64,000 nucleotides of DNA, taken from NCBI GenBank assembly GCA_036006525.1, contig DASYPP010000047.1, positions 8,305 to 72,304 on the forward strand. The letters run 5' to 3'. Positions within the stretch are counted from its first letter, which is position 1. Every line of letters begins with the position of its first letter. The position numbers were made by a program, and so were the translations under genes. Positions 56,382-63,548 of this stretch are shown in pieces. Source of the DNA: DASYPP01 sp036006525. Lineage in GTDB: Bacteria; Gemmatimonadota; Gemmatimonadetes; Gemmatimonadales; GWC2-71-9. The notes beneath the pieces were generated by a model. That model had not been told where the DNA came from and did not search any database. It saw only the letters and a program-made list of their open reading frames with translations.

Positions 56382-57026
56382 ATGCGTTTGCACCTGCCTT
56401 TGATCCTCCTCACGCTGGCTGCCGGACCGGCCCTGGCCCAGCAACACGACGACGACCACGCGGTGGCCGGGAGCGGCGTCCTTCCTGCGGGCTGGATGGC
56501 CCGTACCGACGGTGGCCGGCCCATGACCGCCCTCAAGTTCGACGTCATGACCCCCGGCTGGCACCTCACGACGGGACCCGCGGTCATTCTCTATCGCGAC
56601 GCGGACAAGGTCGACGGCCTGGTGCATGCCATCACCACGATCAACGTGTTCCCCGCGTCGGGTCACGCCGAAGGCTTCGGCCTCTTCCTGGGCGGCCAGA
56701 ATCTCCAGGCTGACAACCAGAGCTACACCTATTTCCTGATCCGGGGCGACGGCATGTACCTGGTGAAGCGGCGCACCGGAGCCACGACCTCAACCGTGGT
56801 GGACTGGACCGCGTCCGACGCCATCAAGAAGGCGAGCGCCGACGGTCCGGTAGCCAACGAGATCAGCCTCCAGACCAGCCCCGATTCCGTCGCCTTCATG
56901 GTGAACGGGACAACGGTTGCCACCCTGCCATCCAGCCAGCTGGACACCAAGGGAATTGTGGGTCTCCGGGTGAATCACAACCTGAACCTGCACGTGTCGT
57001 CGCTGGGAGTGCATCCCTTGCACTAG
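56382..57026 (+). CDS. Secreted beta-sandwich protein of unknown ligand
   Basis: A 214-residue exported protein. The signal peptide is RLHLPLILLTLAAGPALAQ. A short histidine/aspartate stretch (QQHDDDHAVAG) that could bind metal comes next, then a jelly-roll-like domain resembling concanavalin A-like or DUF1080 modules: MTPGWHLTTGPAVILYRDAD, TTINVFPASGHAEGFGLFLG, SYTYFLIRGDGMYLVKRRTG, VAFMVNGTTVATLPSSQLDT, GIVGLRVNHNLNLHVSSLGV. DUF1080-type domains occur in secreted glycan-binding or glycan-active proteins; no catalytic pair is obvious here. ATG 56382 follows the heptad array, without a clear ribosome-binding site. A nested repeat/terminator element follows the stop. Confidence 0.8.
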   Translation: MRLHLPLILLTLAAGPALAQQHDDDHAVAGSGVLPAGWMARTDGGRPMTALKFDVMTPGWHLTTGPAVILYRDADKVDGLVHAITTINVFPASGHAEGFGLFLGGQNLQADNQSYTYFLIRGDGMYLVKRRTGATTSTVVDWTASDAIKKASADGPVANEISLQTSPDSVAFMVNGTTVATLPSSQLDTKGIVGLRVNHNLNLHVSSLGVHPLH

Positions 57027-57140
57027 GCGGTCGGGGCGGACGAGACGGTCAGGGCGGACAACAAAGGCTGGCATTCAAAGTGGATGTCAGCCTTTTTCTT
57101 GACCGCCTCGACCGCCTTTGACCGTCTTGTCCGCCTCGAC
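57025..57140. repeat. Facing nonamer arms around a terminator, overlapping a gene end
   Basis: The left arm (57025-57060) is AGGCGGTCG, GGGCGGACG, AGACGGTCA, GGGCGGACA. The right arm (57100-57140) has TGACCGCCT, CGACCGCCT, a 10-base TTGACCGTCT and TGTCCGCCT. Between them is the hairpin 57063-57095. The right arm lies inside the HEAT-protein gene and encodes its last residues, KTVKGGRGGQEKG. Confidence 0.7.
57063..57097 (+). terminator. Intrinsic terminator nested in repeat arms
   Basis: AAAGGCTGGCAT (57063-57074) pairs with ATGTCAGCCTTT (57084-57095) with one G-U pair and a 9-base loop, followed by more Ts. It serves the plus-strand secreted-protein gene. On the minus strand the HEAT gene's stop (57087-57089) lies within the stem. 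Confidence 0.75.
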
Positions 57141-58565
57141 TTGGGAGGACAGCCCTTCTTGCGCCGCGGTGCCCACCGCCCCGTCCGCCTCGCGGGCCAC
57201 GCGCTCCAGGCCGCGGATGGCATTGGGGTGCCCCGCGGCCACCAGGGATTCGACTGCGATAAGGCGTTGCGCCGTCGGGCGGCCCCCGCTCTTGAGCAGG
57301 GCTTTCCGGTCGAGCGCCATCGCGACCAGCGCCCCGGCCGCTTCGGCCGAATCAATCCGGCCCAGGGCGAGCACCAGCTCCCGCCAGGTTGCCGCATCCT
57401 TCTCCGACTCCAGCGCCACCAGGAGCGGCATCGCCAGTCCGTTGGAGTTCCGGTCGGCGATGGCGTGCGCCGCGCTTGCGCGGACCCCGGGAGATTGGTC
57501 ACTGAGCGCCTTCCGGAGCGGCTCGATCACGCCGTGTTCACGGAATCGGGCCAGCGCCTGGACCACGGACTGACGGACCCTGGGATCGGGATGCTCGGCG
57601 AGCCGGCGCAGCGGCCGGATCGCATCGACTACTCCAATCCTGCCGAGCAGGTCCACCCCGTGACAAATGGTATGGACGTTGGAACTTTCCAGCAGCGGCA
57701 GCAGGAGGAAGTACGCTTCCGGCTTCTGGGCAAGAAAGTCATATAGAAACCGCCGGGGACCGACCGCCTCGGCGCTCGCCACGTGCTCGATCGCCAGTTC
57801 GATGGCGTCGGGCCCGCCTTCCCGCAGCACCTCCAGCACCCGGCGCTGTTCTTCGTTGGCCTTGAGTGCATAGACAATCAGCTCGCTCAATACCTTCCGG
57901 TTGAAGAGCCGGCGCAGACTGAGCTGATAGCCCCGTCGTTCGTGCTCGGGGAAGCGAAACGCGAGAGATACCAGGGCCTGGGCGGCGTGCAACGCTTCGG
58001 CCCAGTAGGACTGCGCGGCTGCGGCCTGGAAGGCGCGAGCCAGGTTCTGGGATTCGTCCACCGGGCCGGTGACCGTGCGGGTGCGTCCGGAGGGAGTTTC
58101 GGTGCCGGCATTAGATGAGTCCAGAACGGAAAAGAACCCCTGCGGAGCCGACGGGTACCGGGGACCGGTGGGTGCCGACTCCGGCAACAACTCGATAACG
58201 ATATCCGGCGAGCCGATCAGCGGCGCCTGGTCCTGGGCCAGGGCGCGGGCGACGAACAGCACGTCGCTGGGCGAGGCTCCGGCTTCAAAGTGAATGACTT
58301 CGACCCGGCGGGAAAGCAGTCGGCCCTTCAGGGTAGTGTCGTCGGGCAGATCGGAGGACTCGAACCCGGTCTCCAGGCGCAGGGTACCGGTTCGGAGGAC
58401 GGTCATCGCCTGGCGCAGCGCTTCCTTCTGGGCGGGGACATTGGCCGGTTCCAGCCGCAGCAGCAGCACCAACCGGCCGAACGGATCGGCAAACTGAGCC
58501 ACGCGGCCGGGGTTGAAGGGAAGTGTCAAGCAACCGGCCTGGGTAAGGGTTGATGGCTGGCCCAT
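57087..58565 (-). CDS. HEAT-repeat protein with N-terminal non-HEAT domain
   Basis: A 492-residue cytoplasmic protein. The N-terminal 170 residues form another domain (VAQFADPFGRLVLLLRLEPA, LKGRLLSRRVEVIHFEAGAS, SPDIVIELLPESAP), unrecognised. From about 180 on it is alpha-helical, and from about 300 it consists of HEAT/PBS-type repeats: GRIGVVDAIRPLRRLAEHPD, PRVRQSVVQALARFREHGVI, EPLRKALSDQSPGVRASAAH. It shares the repeat type, but not the membrane anchor, with the giant HEAT protein. The C-terminal tail is encoded by the nonamer arm. ATG 58565 was preferred over 58592, because the upstream nine codons lack conservation signals; neither has a good ribosome-binding site. A scaffolding role is the usual inference. 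Confidence 0.87.
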   Translation of the reverse strand: MGQPSTLTQAGCLTLPFNPGRVAQFADPFGRLVLLLRLEPANVPAQKEALRQAMTVLRTGTLRLETGFESSDLPDDTTLKGRLLSRRVEVIHFEAGASPSDVLFVARALAQDQAPLIGSPDIVIELLPESAPTGPRYPSAPQGFFSVLDSSNAGTETPSGRTRTVTGPVDESQNLARAFQAAAAQSYWAEALHAAQALVSLAFRFPEHERRGYQLSLRRLFNRKVLSELIVYALKANEEQRRVLEVLREGGPDAIELAIEHVASAEAVGPRRFLYDFLAQKPEAYFLLLPLLESSNVHTICHGVDLLGRIGVVDAIRPLRRLAEHPDPRVRQSVVQALARFREHGVIEPLRKALSDQSPGVRASAAHAIADRNSNGLAMPLLVALESEKDAATWRELVLALGRIDSAEAAGALVAMALDRKALLKSGGRPTAQRLIAVESLVAAGHPNAIRGLERVAREADGAVGTAAQEGLSSQVEADKTVKGGRGGQEKG

Positions 58566-58637
58566 CTGGCGCTTCTGCACCAGAGTGCACATAGTGTACC
58601 ATCCGGACCCCCACCAATCCTACATCCTGGAGAGGCC

Positions 58638-59489
58638 ATGCGTCGCTTCCTGGCGTTCGTCACAGTGCCCGTGCTCACCCTCGCCCTGGTCACAGTCCGC
58701 CCCGCCTCCGCGCAGGTCAGCTACGGCGCGGACCTCGGTGTCTATAGTGCTTATATATGGCGCGGCCTGAGCCTCACCAACCGGCCGGTAATCCAACCGG
58801 ACCTCTGGCTGTCCGTTCCGGTTGGCGGCAACGCAAGCATCACCGTCGGCGGATGGTCCAGTATCGACATCGGCAAGTATGACGACCCGAACGACGACAT
58901 CAGCGAAGGCGGCGGCCATGCCGGGCCCGACCTGACCGAGTTCGACTGGTACGGCGAATTCGGCACCTCGTTCGGCAGCGCGTCGCTTACCCTCGGCGTT
59001 ACCGGGTATGTCTATCCCAACGATTTTGGACTCACCAGTACCAGCAACACGATTGAAATTTATGGCCAGATCGGTCTGTCCAACGTACTCTCGCCCAGCC
59101 TCTCGGCCTATTACGACGTCGACAAGATCAAGGGACTGTACCTGGAAGGCTCGATCAGTCACGATCTCGCGATCTCGCCGTCGTTCACTCTGACGCTGGG
59201 CGCCCTCGCCGGACTGAGCGCGGGACAAGGCTGCGAACCGGACAGCACCGACAACTGCACGGTGGTCAGCAACTTCTTCGACAACGGCCTGACTCACATC
59301 GACCTCTCCGCAGCTACCTCGTTCACCGCGGGGAGCTTTTCGATTTCGCCGGTGTTCCACTTCCAGATCAGCCAGGACGAGTTCACCAAGTTCAACTCGC
59401 CGACCAAGTTTGATAAGGGATCAAAGATCTGGTTCGGGGTGTCGTTCGGCTGGGCGGGTGGCGGAGGCGACGAGGCAACCGCGGAATAG
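58638..59489 (+). CDS. TorF-family putative porin
   Basis: A 283-residue outer-membrane barrel. The signal peptide is RRFLAFVTVPVLTLALVTVR, ending PASAQ. The family's N-terminal strand reads YGADLGVYSAYIWRGLSLTN, followed by alternating strands with many Gly, Tyr and Asp residues (GPDLTEFDWYGEFGTSFGSA; YDVDKIKGLYLEGSISHDLA; FTAGSFSISPVFHFQISQDE). It is the type of porin often found in environmental Gram-negatives, with general diffusion or substrate-specific function unknown. GGAGAGG precedes ATG 58638. Two cysteines (GCEPDSTDNCT) in a loop could form a disulfide. It is followed, in convergent orientation, by the PatA-like gene across a nonamer repeat element. Confidence 0.88.
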   Translation: MRRFLAFVTVPVLTLALVTVRPASAQVSYGADLGVYSAYIWRGLSLTNRPVIQPDLWLSVPVGGNASITVGGWSSIDIGKYDDPNDDISEGGGHAGPDLTEFDWYGEFGTSFGSASLTLGVTGYVYPNDFGLTSTSNTIEIYGQIGLSNVLSPSLSAYYDVDKIKGLYLEGSISHDLAISPSFTLTLGALAGLSAGQGCEPDSTDNCTVVSNFFDNGLTHIDLSAATSFTAGSFSISPVFHFQISQDEFTKFNSPTKFDKGSKIWFGVSFGWAGGGGDEATAE

Positions 59490-59563
59490 ATTGAGGAGAT
59501 TGAGGGGATTGAATGGATTGGTCCAGTCCCCTCAATCCCTTCAATCCCTTCAATCTCAAATCT
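59489..59563. repeat. Facing nonamer arms, GATTGAGGG family
   Basis: The left arm (59489-59521) is GATTGAGGA, GATTGAGGG, GATTGAATG, GATTGG. The right arm (59528-59563) is CCCCTCAAT, CCCTTCAAT, CCCTTCAAT, CTCAAATCT. It fills the space between the convergent porin and transaminase genes. The porin's stop overlaps the left arm's edge and the transaminase's TGA (59558-59556) is in the right arm. Confidence 0.75.
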
Positions 59564-60896
59564 CTTTGAATGTATCCTCCAGCCGGTTCAGCATCTCCTG
59601 CAACAGCTTCTCATCGATGCCGAGCGCCGGCTCCAGCCGGATGACCCGGGCGTTGGAGTAAGTGCCCGCCACCAGCACGCCCCGCTTGAACAATCCGGAC
59701 GCAACCTTCCAGCCGATTTCCTGGGCATGGAACTCCATACCGATGAGCAGGCCCCGGCCTCGCACCTCCTTCAGCACCTGGGGATAGCGGCGCTTGAGGT
59801 CGTTGAGGGCGGCGAGCACCAGCACGCCCTTGGTCGCGGCCTGGCCGGGGAGATCTTCCGACAAGGTGACCTCCAGCGCCGCCATGCCCGCCGCGCACGC
59901 CAGCGGGTTTCCACCGAACGTGGTGGAATGGATGATCGGGTTGGGGATCATCACTTCCCAGACCTTGGCGCTCGCGATGAACGCGGAGAGAGGCATTACG
60001 CCGCCGCCCAGCGACTTGCCCAGGCACATGATGTCGGGGACGACGTTCCAGTGGTCCACGCCCCAGAGTTTGCCGGTGCGGCCCATGCCGGTCTGCACTT
60101 CGTCGGCGATGAGCAGGGCGCCGTATTTCGTACATAACTCCCGGGCCCGGGGGAAATAGTCATCGGGGGGAACCACGGCGCCGGCCTCGCCTTGCACCGG
60201 CTCCAGCACCACGCCGGCGATCCGGGTCCCGACGGCATCGGCCCTGACGAACTCCTGCTCCAGCGCGTTCGCGTCGCCGAAGGGCACGAACAGCACGTCC
60301 TGCAATCCCTGCTGGAACGGCTCCCGGAACATGGCCTTGCCCATGAGTGAGAGCGATCCCAGGGATTTGCCGTGGAAGCCGGAGAGTGTCGAGATGAAGG
60401 TATGCCGCTTGGTGTAGAGCCGGGCCAGCTTGATGGCGCCTTCGACCGCGTCAGTCCCGTTGTTGATGAAGAAGGAGTTCTGCAGGTCTCCCGGCGTGGC
60501 CTCGGCTAGCAGCTTGCCCAGTGCACCGCGCCATGGCTCCAGCAGCTCCTGGCTGTTCAAGGCCATGCGCTGCATCTGGGTGATCACGGCGTGCACGATC
60601 TTCGGATGGTTCACCCCGGCGCTGAAGATGCCGTAACCGCCCAGGCAATCGATGTATTCGCGGTCCAGGATGTCCTTGAGGATGGAACCCTGCCCCGACC
60701 ATTCGATGGCCGCGAACTGGCCGGCTTCCGTCACCGACTTGCGATAGGTGATGAAGCCGCGGTTGTAATAGGTAGCGTAATTTTCGACGGTCTCAGCGAT
60801 GAAGGCTTGCTTCTCTTCCAGTGACAACGCAGGGGCTTCCAGCAGTTTCAGGTACCGGCGGGCGTGCGCGAGGACTTCAGGGGTCGGCAGTCGCAA
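59556..60896 (-). CDS. patA: Class III aminotransferase, putrescine aminotransferase type
   Basis: A 446-residue PLP enzyme predicted to transfer the amino group of putrescine (or a related diamine) to 2-oxoglutarate, giving 4-aminobutanal. It contains the class III features: FFINNGTDAVEGAIKLARLY, FHGKSLGSLSLMGKAMFREP, IAGVVLEPVQGEAGAVVPPD, the PLP-binding Asp265 in LLIADEVQTGMGRTG, Schiff-base Lys294 in MCLGKSLGGG, and FGGNPLACAAG. The N-terminal extension of about 70 residues with YRKSVTEAGQFAAIEW is typical of YgjG/PatA. It lies downstream of a PotD-like binding protein and an FAD amine oxidase, supporting diamine use over ornithine. The stop lies in the nonamer arm. Certainty is high for the family and good for the substrate class. 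Confidence 0.92.
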   Translation of the reverse strand: MRLPTPEVLAHARRYLKLLEAPALSLEEKQAFIAETVENYATYYNRGFITYRKSVTEAGQFAAIEWSGQGSILKDILDREYIDCLGGYGIFSAGVNHPKIVHAVITQMQRMALNSQELLEPWRGALGKLLAEATPGDLQNSFFINNGTDAVEGAIKLARLYTKRHTFISTLSGFHGKSLGSLSLMGKAMFREPFQQGLQDVLFVPFGDANALEQEFVRADAVGTRIAGVVLEPVQGEAGAVVPPDDYFPRARELCTKYGALLIADEVQTGMGRTGKLWGVDHWNVVPDIMCLGKSLGGGVMPLSAFIASAKVWEVMIPNPIIHSTTFGGNPLACAAGMAALEVTLSEDLPGQAATKGVLVLAALNDLKRRYPQVLKEVRGRGLLIGMEFHAQEIGWKVASGLFKRGVLVAGTYSNARVIRLEPALGIDEKLLQEMLNRLEDTFKEI

Positions 60897-60920
60897 TTAA
60901 TCGGCGCTCCAGTCTTTCTC

Positions 60921-61020
60921 GAGGCGGCAACAGGCGGTAGTGGGCGGTAGTGGGCGGTATAAGGCGGTAAACACATACCACCTATTACCGCCCTTTACCG
61001 TCTATTACCGCCTTTTACGA
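60921..61020. repeat. Facing decamer arms, GGGCGGTAGT family
   Basis: The left arm (60921-60970) is five 10-base units: GAGGCGGCAA, CAGGCGGTAG, TGGGCGGTAG, TGGGCGGTAT, AAGGCGGTAA. The right arm (60981-61020) is CCTATTACCG, CCCTTTACCG, TCTATTACCG, CCTTTTACGA. It lies between the PotD-like stop and the PatA-like start. Read from the PotD side, TAA recurs every 10 bases in all three frames, and the gene's own TAA (61017-61015) is the first. Confidence 0.75.
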
Positions 61021-62157
61021 TTTGATTTCCGTCCAGATCTGATCCCACAACTGCGTGTCGGCGCCCAGGTCCACCTGGTACTCGAGCCGGGTGAGTTCTT
61101 CGGTCGAGGGATAGGGTACCGGGGTGGCGAGGACCGCCTTGGCGTTGGGCGAGCCGTATCCGGTGAAATTGGAAATCGCCGAGGCGACTTCGGGTCGCAT
61201 GATGTAATTCATGAATTCATGCGCGGCCCGGGGGTGCTGCGAGGACTTGGGGATCACCAGCGAGTCGGACCAGATGGTGCAGCCTTCCTTGGGCAGCACG
61301 TACCCCAGGTTGGGCTGCGAGACCTTGGCCTGGCTGGTGTCGCCGTTCCACAGCTGGGCGATGTGAACGTCGCCGGCGATCAGCTGGTCCTTGACCGGTG
61401 CCGAGATGTAGGCCTTGAGATGGGCCTTGGCTGCGATGGCGTCGGCCTTCGCTTCCTGCAGCTCGGTGGGGTTCCGCGAATTCAGGGAATGTCCCTTGAA
61501 GCGGAGGAAGGCGCCGATCACTTCGCGCCCGTCGTCCATCATGGTCATTTTCTTGTGATACTGGGCATTCTGGAAGACGGCCCAGCTGTCCGGCGCCGGC
61601 GTCACCTTGTCGGTCCGGTAGGCGATGCCCGTGGTTCCCCACTGCCATGGCACCGTGTAGCGATTGCCGGGATCGGTCGCCAGGTCCCGGAAAATGGGAG
61701 ACATGTTGACGCTGTTGGTGAGGTACTTGGGGTTGATCGGCTGGATCAGGTTGGTGGCGGTGAGCACCGGGATGATGTAGCCGGAGGGCACCACCAGGTC
61801 GTACCCGGCCGCGCCGGCCTGCAGCTTGGCCACCATCTCCTCGTTGCTCTCATAGGTATCGTAGGTGACCTTCACCCCGAATTCCTTCTCGAAGTTGGGC
61901 ACCGTGTCTTCCGCGATATAGTCCGACCAGTTGTAGATGTTGAGCTCTTTCTCGATCGGGCCCAGGTCGGCCATCGCCGTAGTACTGTCGGCGCCGGGAG
62001 TCTTGTCGCCTTCTTTCTTGGCGCACGAGGCCAGCACCATCCCGATGGTGCTCAGGCTCAACCCCAGCGCCATGCCACGGGTGACGAACTCACGGCGGCT
62101 CACGCCTCCACTCATGACCTCATTCACCAGCTTCTCCGCTTCTTTCTTTGTGCTCAC
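61015..62157 (-). CDS. potD: PotD/PotF-like polyamine-binding lipoprotein (Tat signal)
   Basis: A 380-residue periplasmic binding protein for spermidine or putrescine. The N-terminus has a twin-arginine signal (SRREFVTRGMALG at 20-32) followed by a lipobox ending LASC (Cys45), so it should be exported folded and lipidated. The fold includes ELNIYNWSDYIAEDTVPNFE, the classic PotD/F opening, YDLVVPSGYIIPVLTATNLI, PWQWGTTGIAYRTDKV, and PKEGCTIWSDSLVIPKSSQH. Acidic residues for amine binding are present in the expected places. No PotA, PotB or PotC genes are adjacent: the operon gives FAD oxidase, PotD, PatA. Partner permease genes must be elsewhere, or the protein feeds another system. A short octad repeat and the oxidase stop lie directly upstream. 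Confidence 0.93.
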   Translation of the reverse strand: MSTKKEAEKLVNEVMSGGVSRREFVTRGMALGLSLSTIGMVLASCAKKEGDKTPGADSTTAMADLGPIEKELNIYNWSDYIAEDTVPNFEKEFGVKVTYDTYESNEEMVAKLQAGAAGYDLVVPSGYIIPVLTATNLIQPINPKYLTNSVNMSPIFRDLATDPGNRYTVPWQWGTTGIAYRTDKVTPAPDSWAVFQNAQYHKKMTMMDDGREVIGAFLRFKGHSLNSRNPTELQEAKADAIAAKAHLKAYISAPVKDQLIAGDVHIAQLWNGDTSQAKVSQPNLGYVLPKEGCTIWSDSLVIPKSSQHPRAAHEFMNYIMRPEVASAISNFTGYGSPNAKAVLATPVPYPSTEELTRLEYQVDLGADTQLWDQIWTEIKS

Positions 62158-62170
62158 AAGTCCTCCTGGA

Positions 62171-62196
62171 AGGCGGTAAGGCGGTCAGGCGGTCAG
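62171..62196. repeat. One-armed octad repeat, AGGCGGTC family
   Basis: AGGCGGTA, AGGCGGTC, AGGCGGTC lie between the PotD-like start and the oxidase end. On the minus strand the units give TGA twice, one of which is the oxidase's stop (62195-62193). Confidence 0.6.
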
Positions 62197-63491
62197 TGAT
62201 CCAGCAGATCTCGTAATCGAAACCAGGCTCCCGCCAGCGGCAAGAACCAGGGACGGCCATTGTACAGCGGGATAGCGGGAAAGTCCAATCCGGCAATGGG
62301 GGGCGGGTCCCCTCCCGCCATATACTCACCCATTCGATGGCCGAGGTAAAGGGACATGGCCACACCGTGTCCGCCATAGCAGCAGGCGTAGGCTATTCCG
62401 TTCAGGCGCCCGGCGTGGGGCACCTGGTCCCGGGCAAATCCCAGCGTGCCGGACCAGCTGAAATCGACCGGGGTCTCCGCCAGCTCCGGGAAAATCACGA
62501 CCATGTCCCGGCGGAGACGCGCCGCGGCCGCCGCGGTCGAGATGGGAGAAAAGGCGGCCCGCCCCCCGAACAGCAGCCGGCCGTCGCCCGACAGGCGATA
62601 GTAGTGCAGCAGGTGGCGGCAATCACTCACGACCCGGCCCTGGGGGATGAGCCGTCGCTGGAGACCGCGCTCCAGTGGCGCAGTCGCGATGATGTGACTG
62701 CCGACCGGGATCACCCGGCGGCGGAGCGCCGGATCCGGCGGTCGGTAGCCGTTAGTGGCGACCAGGACGTCGTCCGCGGTGAGCCTTCCCCGAGTGGTCT
62801 CGATCGTAAATCGGCCCCCGGTCCGGCTGACGGCCGTCACCCGGGTGTCCTCGGCTACCGTCGCTCCCGCGTCGAGCGCTGCGCGCCGCACCCCGGCCAG
62901 CAACAGTGCGGGCTGCACCGACCCGGCGCGGGGATCCAGCGCTCCTCCGACGTAACGCGCCGATCCGACTTCCTCGCCGATCCGGTCGACGCCCAGCATG
63001 GTGGTCGGATAACGGCAGCGCAGCTCCAGGAGTTCACAAGTCCGTTCGAGGTCCTCCAGCTGCCGCCGCGACTCCGCCGCGGCCAGGTACCCGGCCCGGC
63101 GATAGTCGCACTCGATGGCTTCCTCCGCGATCAGCGATTCCACGAAAGTCATGGCGTGAAGTGATTCTTCGAACAGCTCCAGGGCCCGGGTGAAGCCCAG
63201 CTGGCGAATGAGGCCGGACAACTCCCGCTTGTAGCCGGGCAGGACGAAGCCGCCGTTCCGGGTGCTGGCCCCCGCCCCGGCCGTCTCGGCCTCGATGACC
63301 AGGGCTTTAGCGCCCCGGCGCGCGAGCGCCCGCGCCGCGGCAAGCCCGGTGTAGCCGGCGCCGACGATGGCGATGTCGGCGTGGGCGGGGAGCGGGTAGG
63401 TCGGGCCCCCGTGCCCGACTGGCTCCGGGCCTCCGTGCCCGACTGTAGAGACGTCAGCTTGATCCGCCGTCCAGAAAACCCCTGGAATGAT
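62193..63491 (-). CDS. FAD-dependent amine oxidoreductase (DAO family, PuuB-like), apparent ATC start
   Basis: About 432 residues. The FAD-binding Rossmann motif, DIAIVGAGYTGLAAARALAR, lies 38-57 residues in, with the second strand ALVIEAE and then STRNGGFVLPGYKRE. Later motifs include DDVLVATNGYRPPDPALRRR and YGGHGVAMSLYLGHRMGEYM. It fits gamma-glutamylputrescine oxidase or related amine oxidases; with a PotD-like and a PatA-like gene downstream, oxidation of a polyamine derivative is likely. The obvious TTG at 63221 lies inside the domain and would remove the FAD motif. In frame upstream no ATG, GTG or TTG occurs before TGA 63533-63531. ATC 63491 and ATT 63488 follow GGAGG (63501-63497) at 5 and 8 bases. 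N-terminal residues include two copies of VGHGGP from a 24-base duplication. Enzyme class is firm, start uncertain. Confidence 0.85.
   Translation of the reverse strand: MIPGVFWTADQADVSTVGHGGPEPVGHGGPTYPLPAHADIAIVGAGYTGLAAARALARRGAKALVIEAETAGAGASTRNGGFVLPGYKRELSGLIRQLGFTRALELFEESLHAMTFVESLIAEEAIECDYRRAGYLAAAESRRQLEDLERTCELLELRCRYPTTMLGVDRIGEEVGSARYVGGALDPRAGSVQPALLLAGVRRAALDAGATVAEDTRVTAVSRTGGRFTIETTRGRLTADDVLVATNGYRPPDPALRRRVIPVGSHIIATAPLERGLQRRLIPQGRVVSDCRHLLHYYRLSGDGRLLFGGRAAFSPISTAAAAARLRRDMVVIFPELAETPVDFSWSGTLGFARDQVPHAGRLNGIAYACCYGGHGVAMSLYLGHRMGEYMAGGDPPPIAGLDFPAIPLYNGRPWFLPLAGAWFRLRDLLDH
63402..63445. repeat. 20-base direct repeat in the oxidase N-terminus
   Basis: Two copies (63402-63421 and 63426-63445) differ at one base and are 24 bases, eight codons, apart. 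They encode VGHGGPEP and VGHGGPTY on the minus strand. Each copy is itself partly palindromic (CGGGC...GCCCG). Confidence 0.6.
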
Positions 63492-63548
63492 TTGAGCCTC
63501 CGTTGATGCATTGGTGTGAATCTGAACGAATCAGCCAACGGAGCCGTC

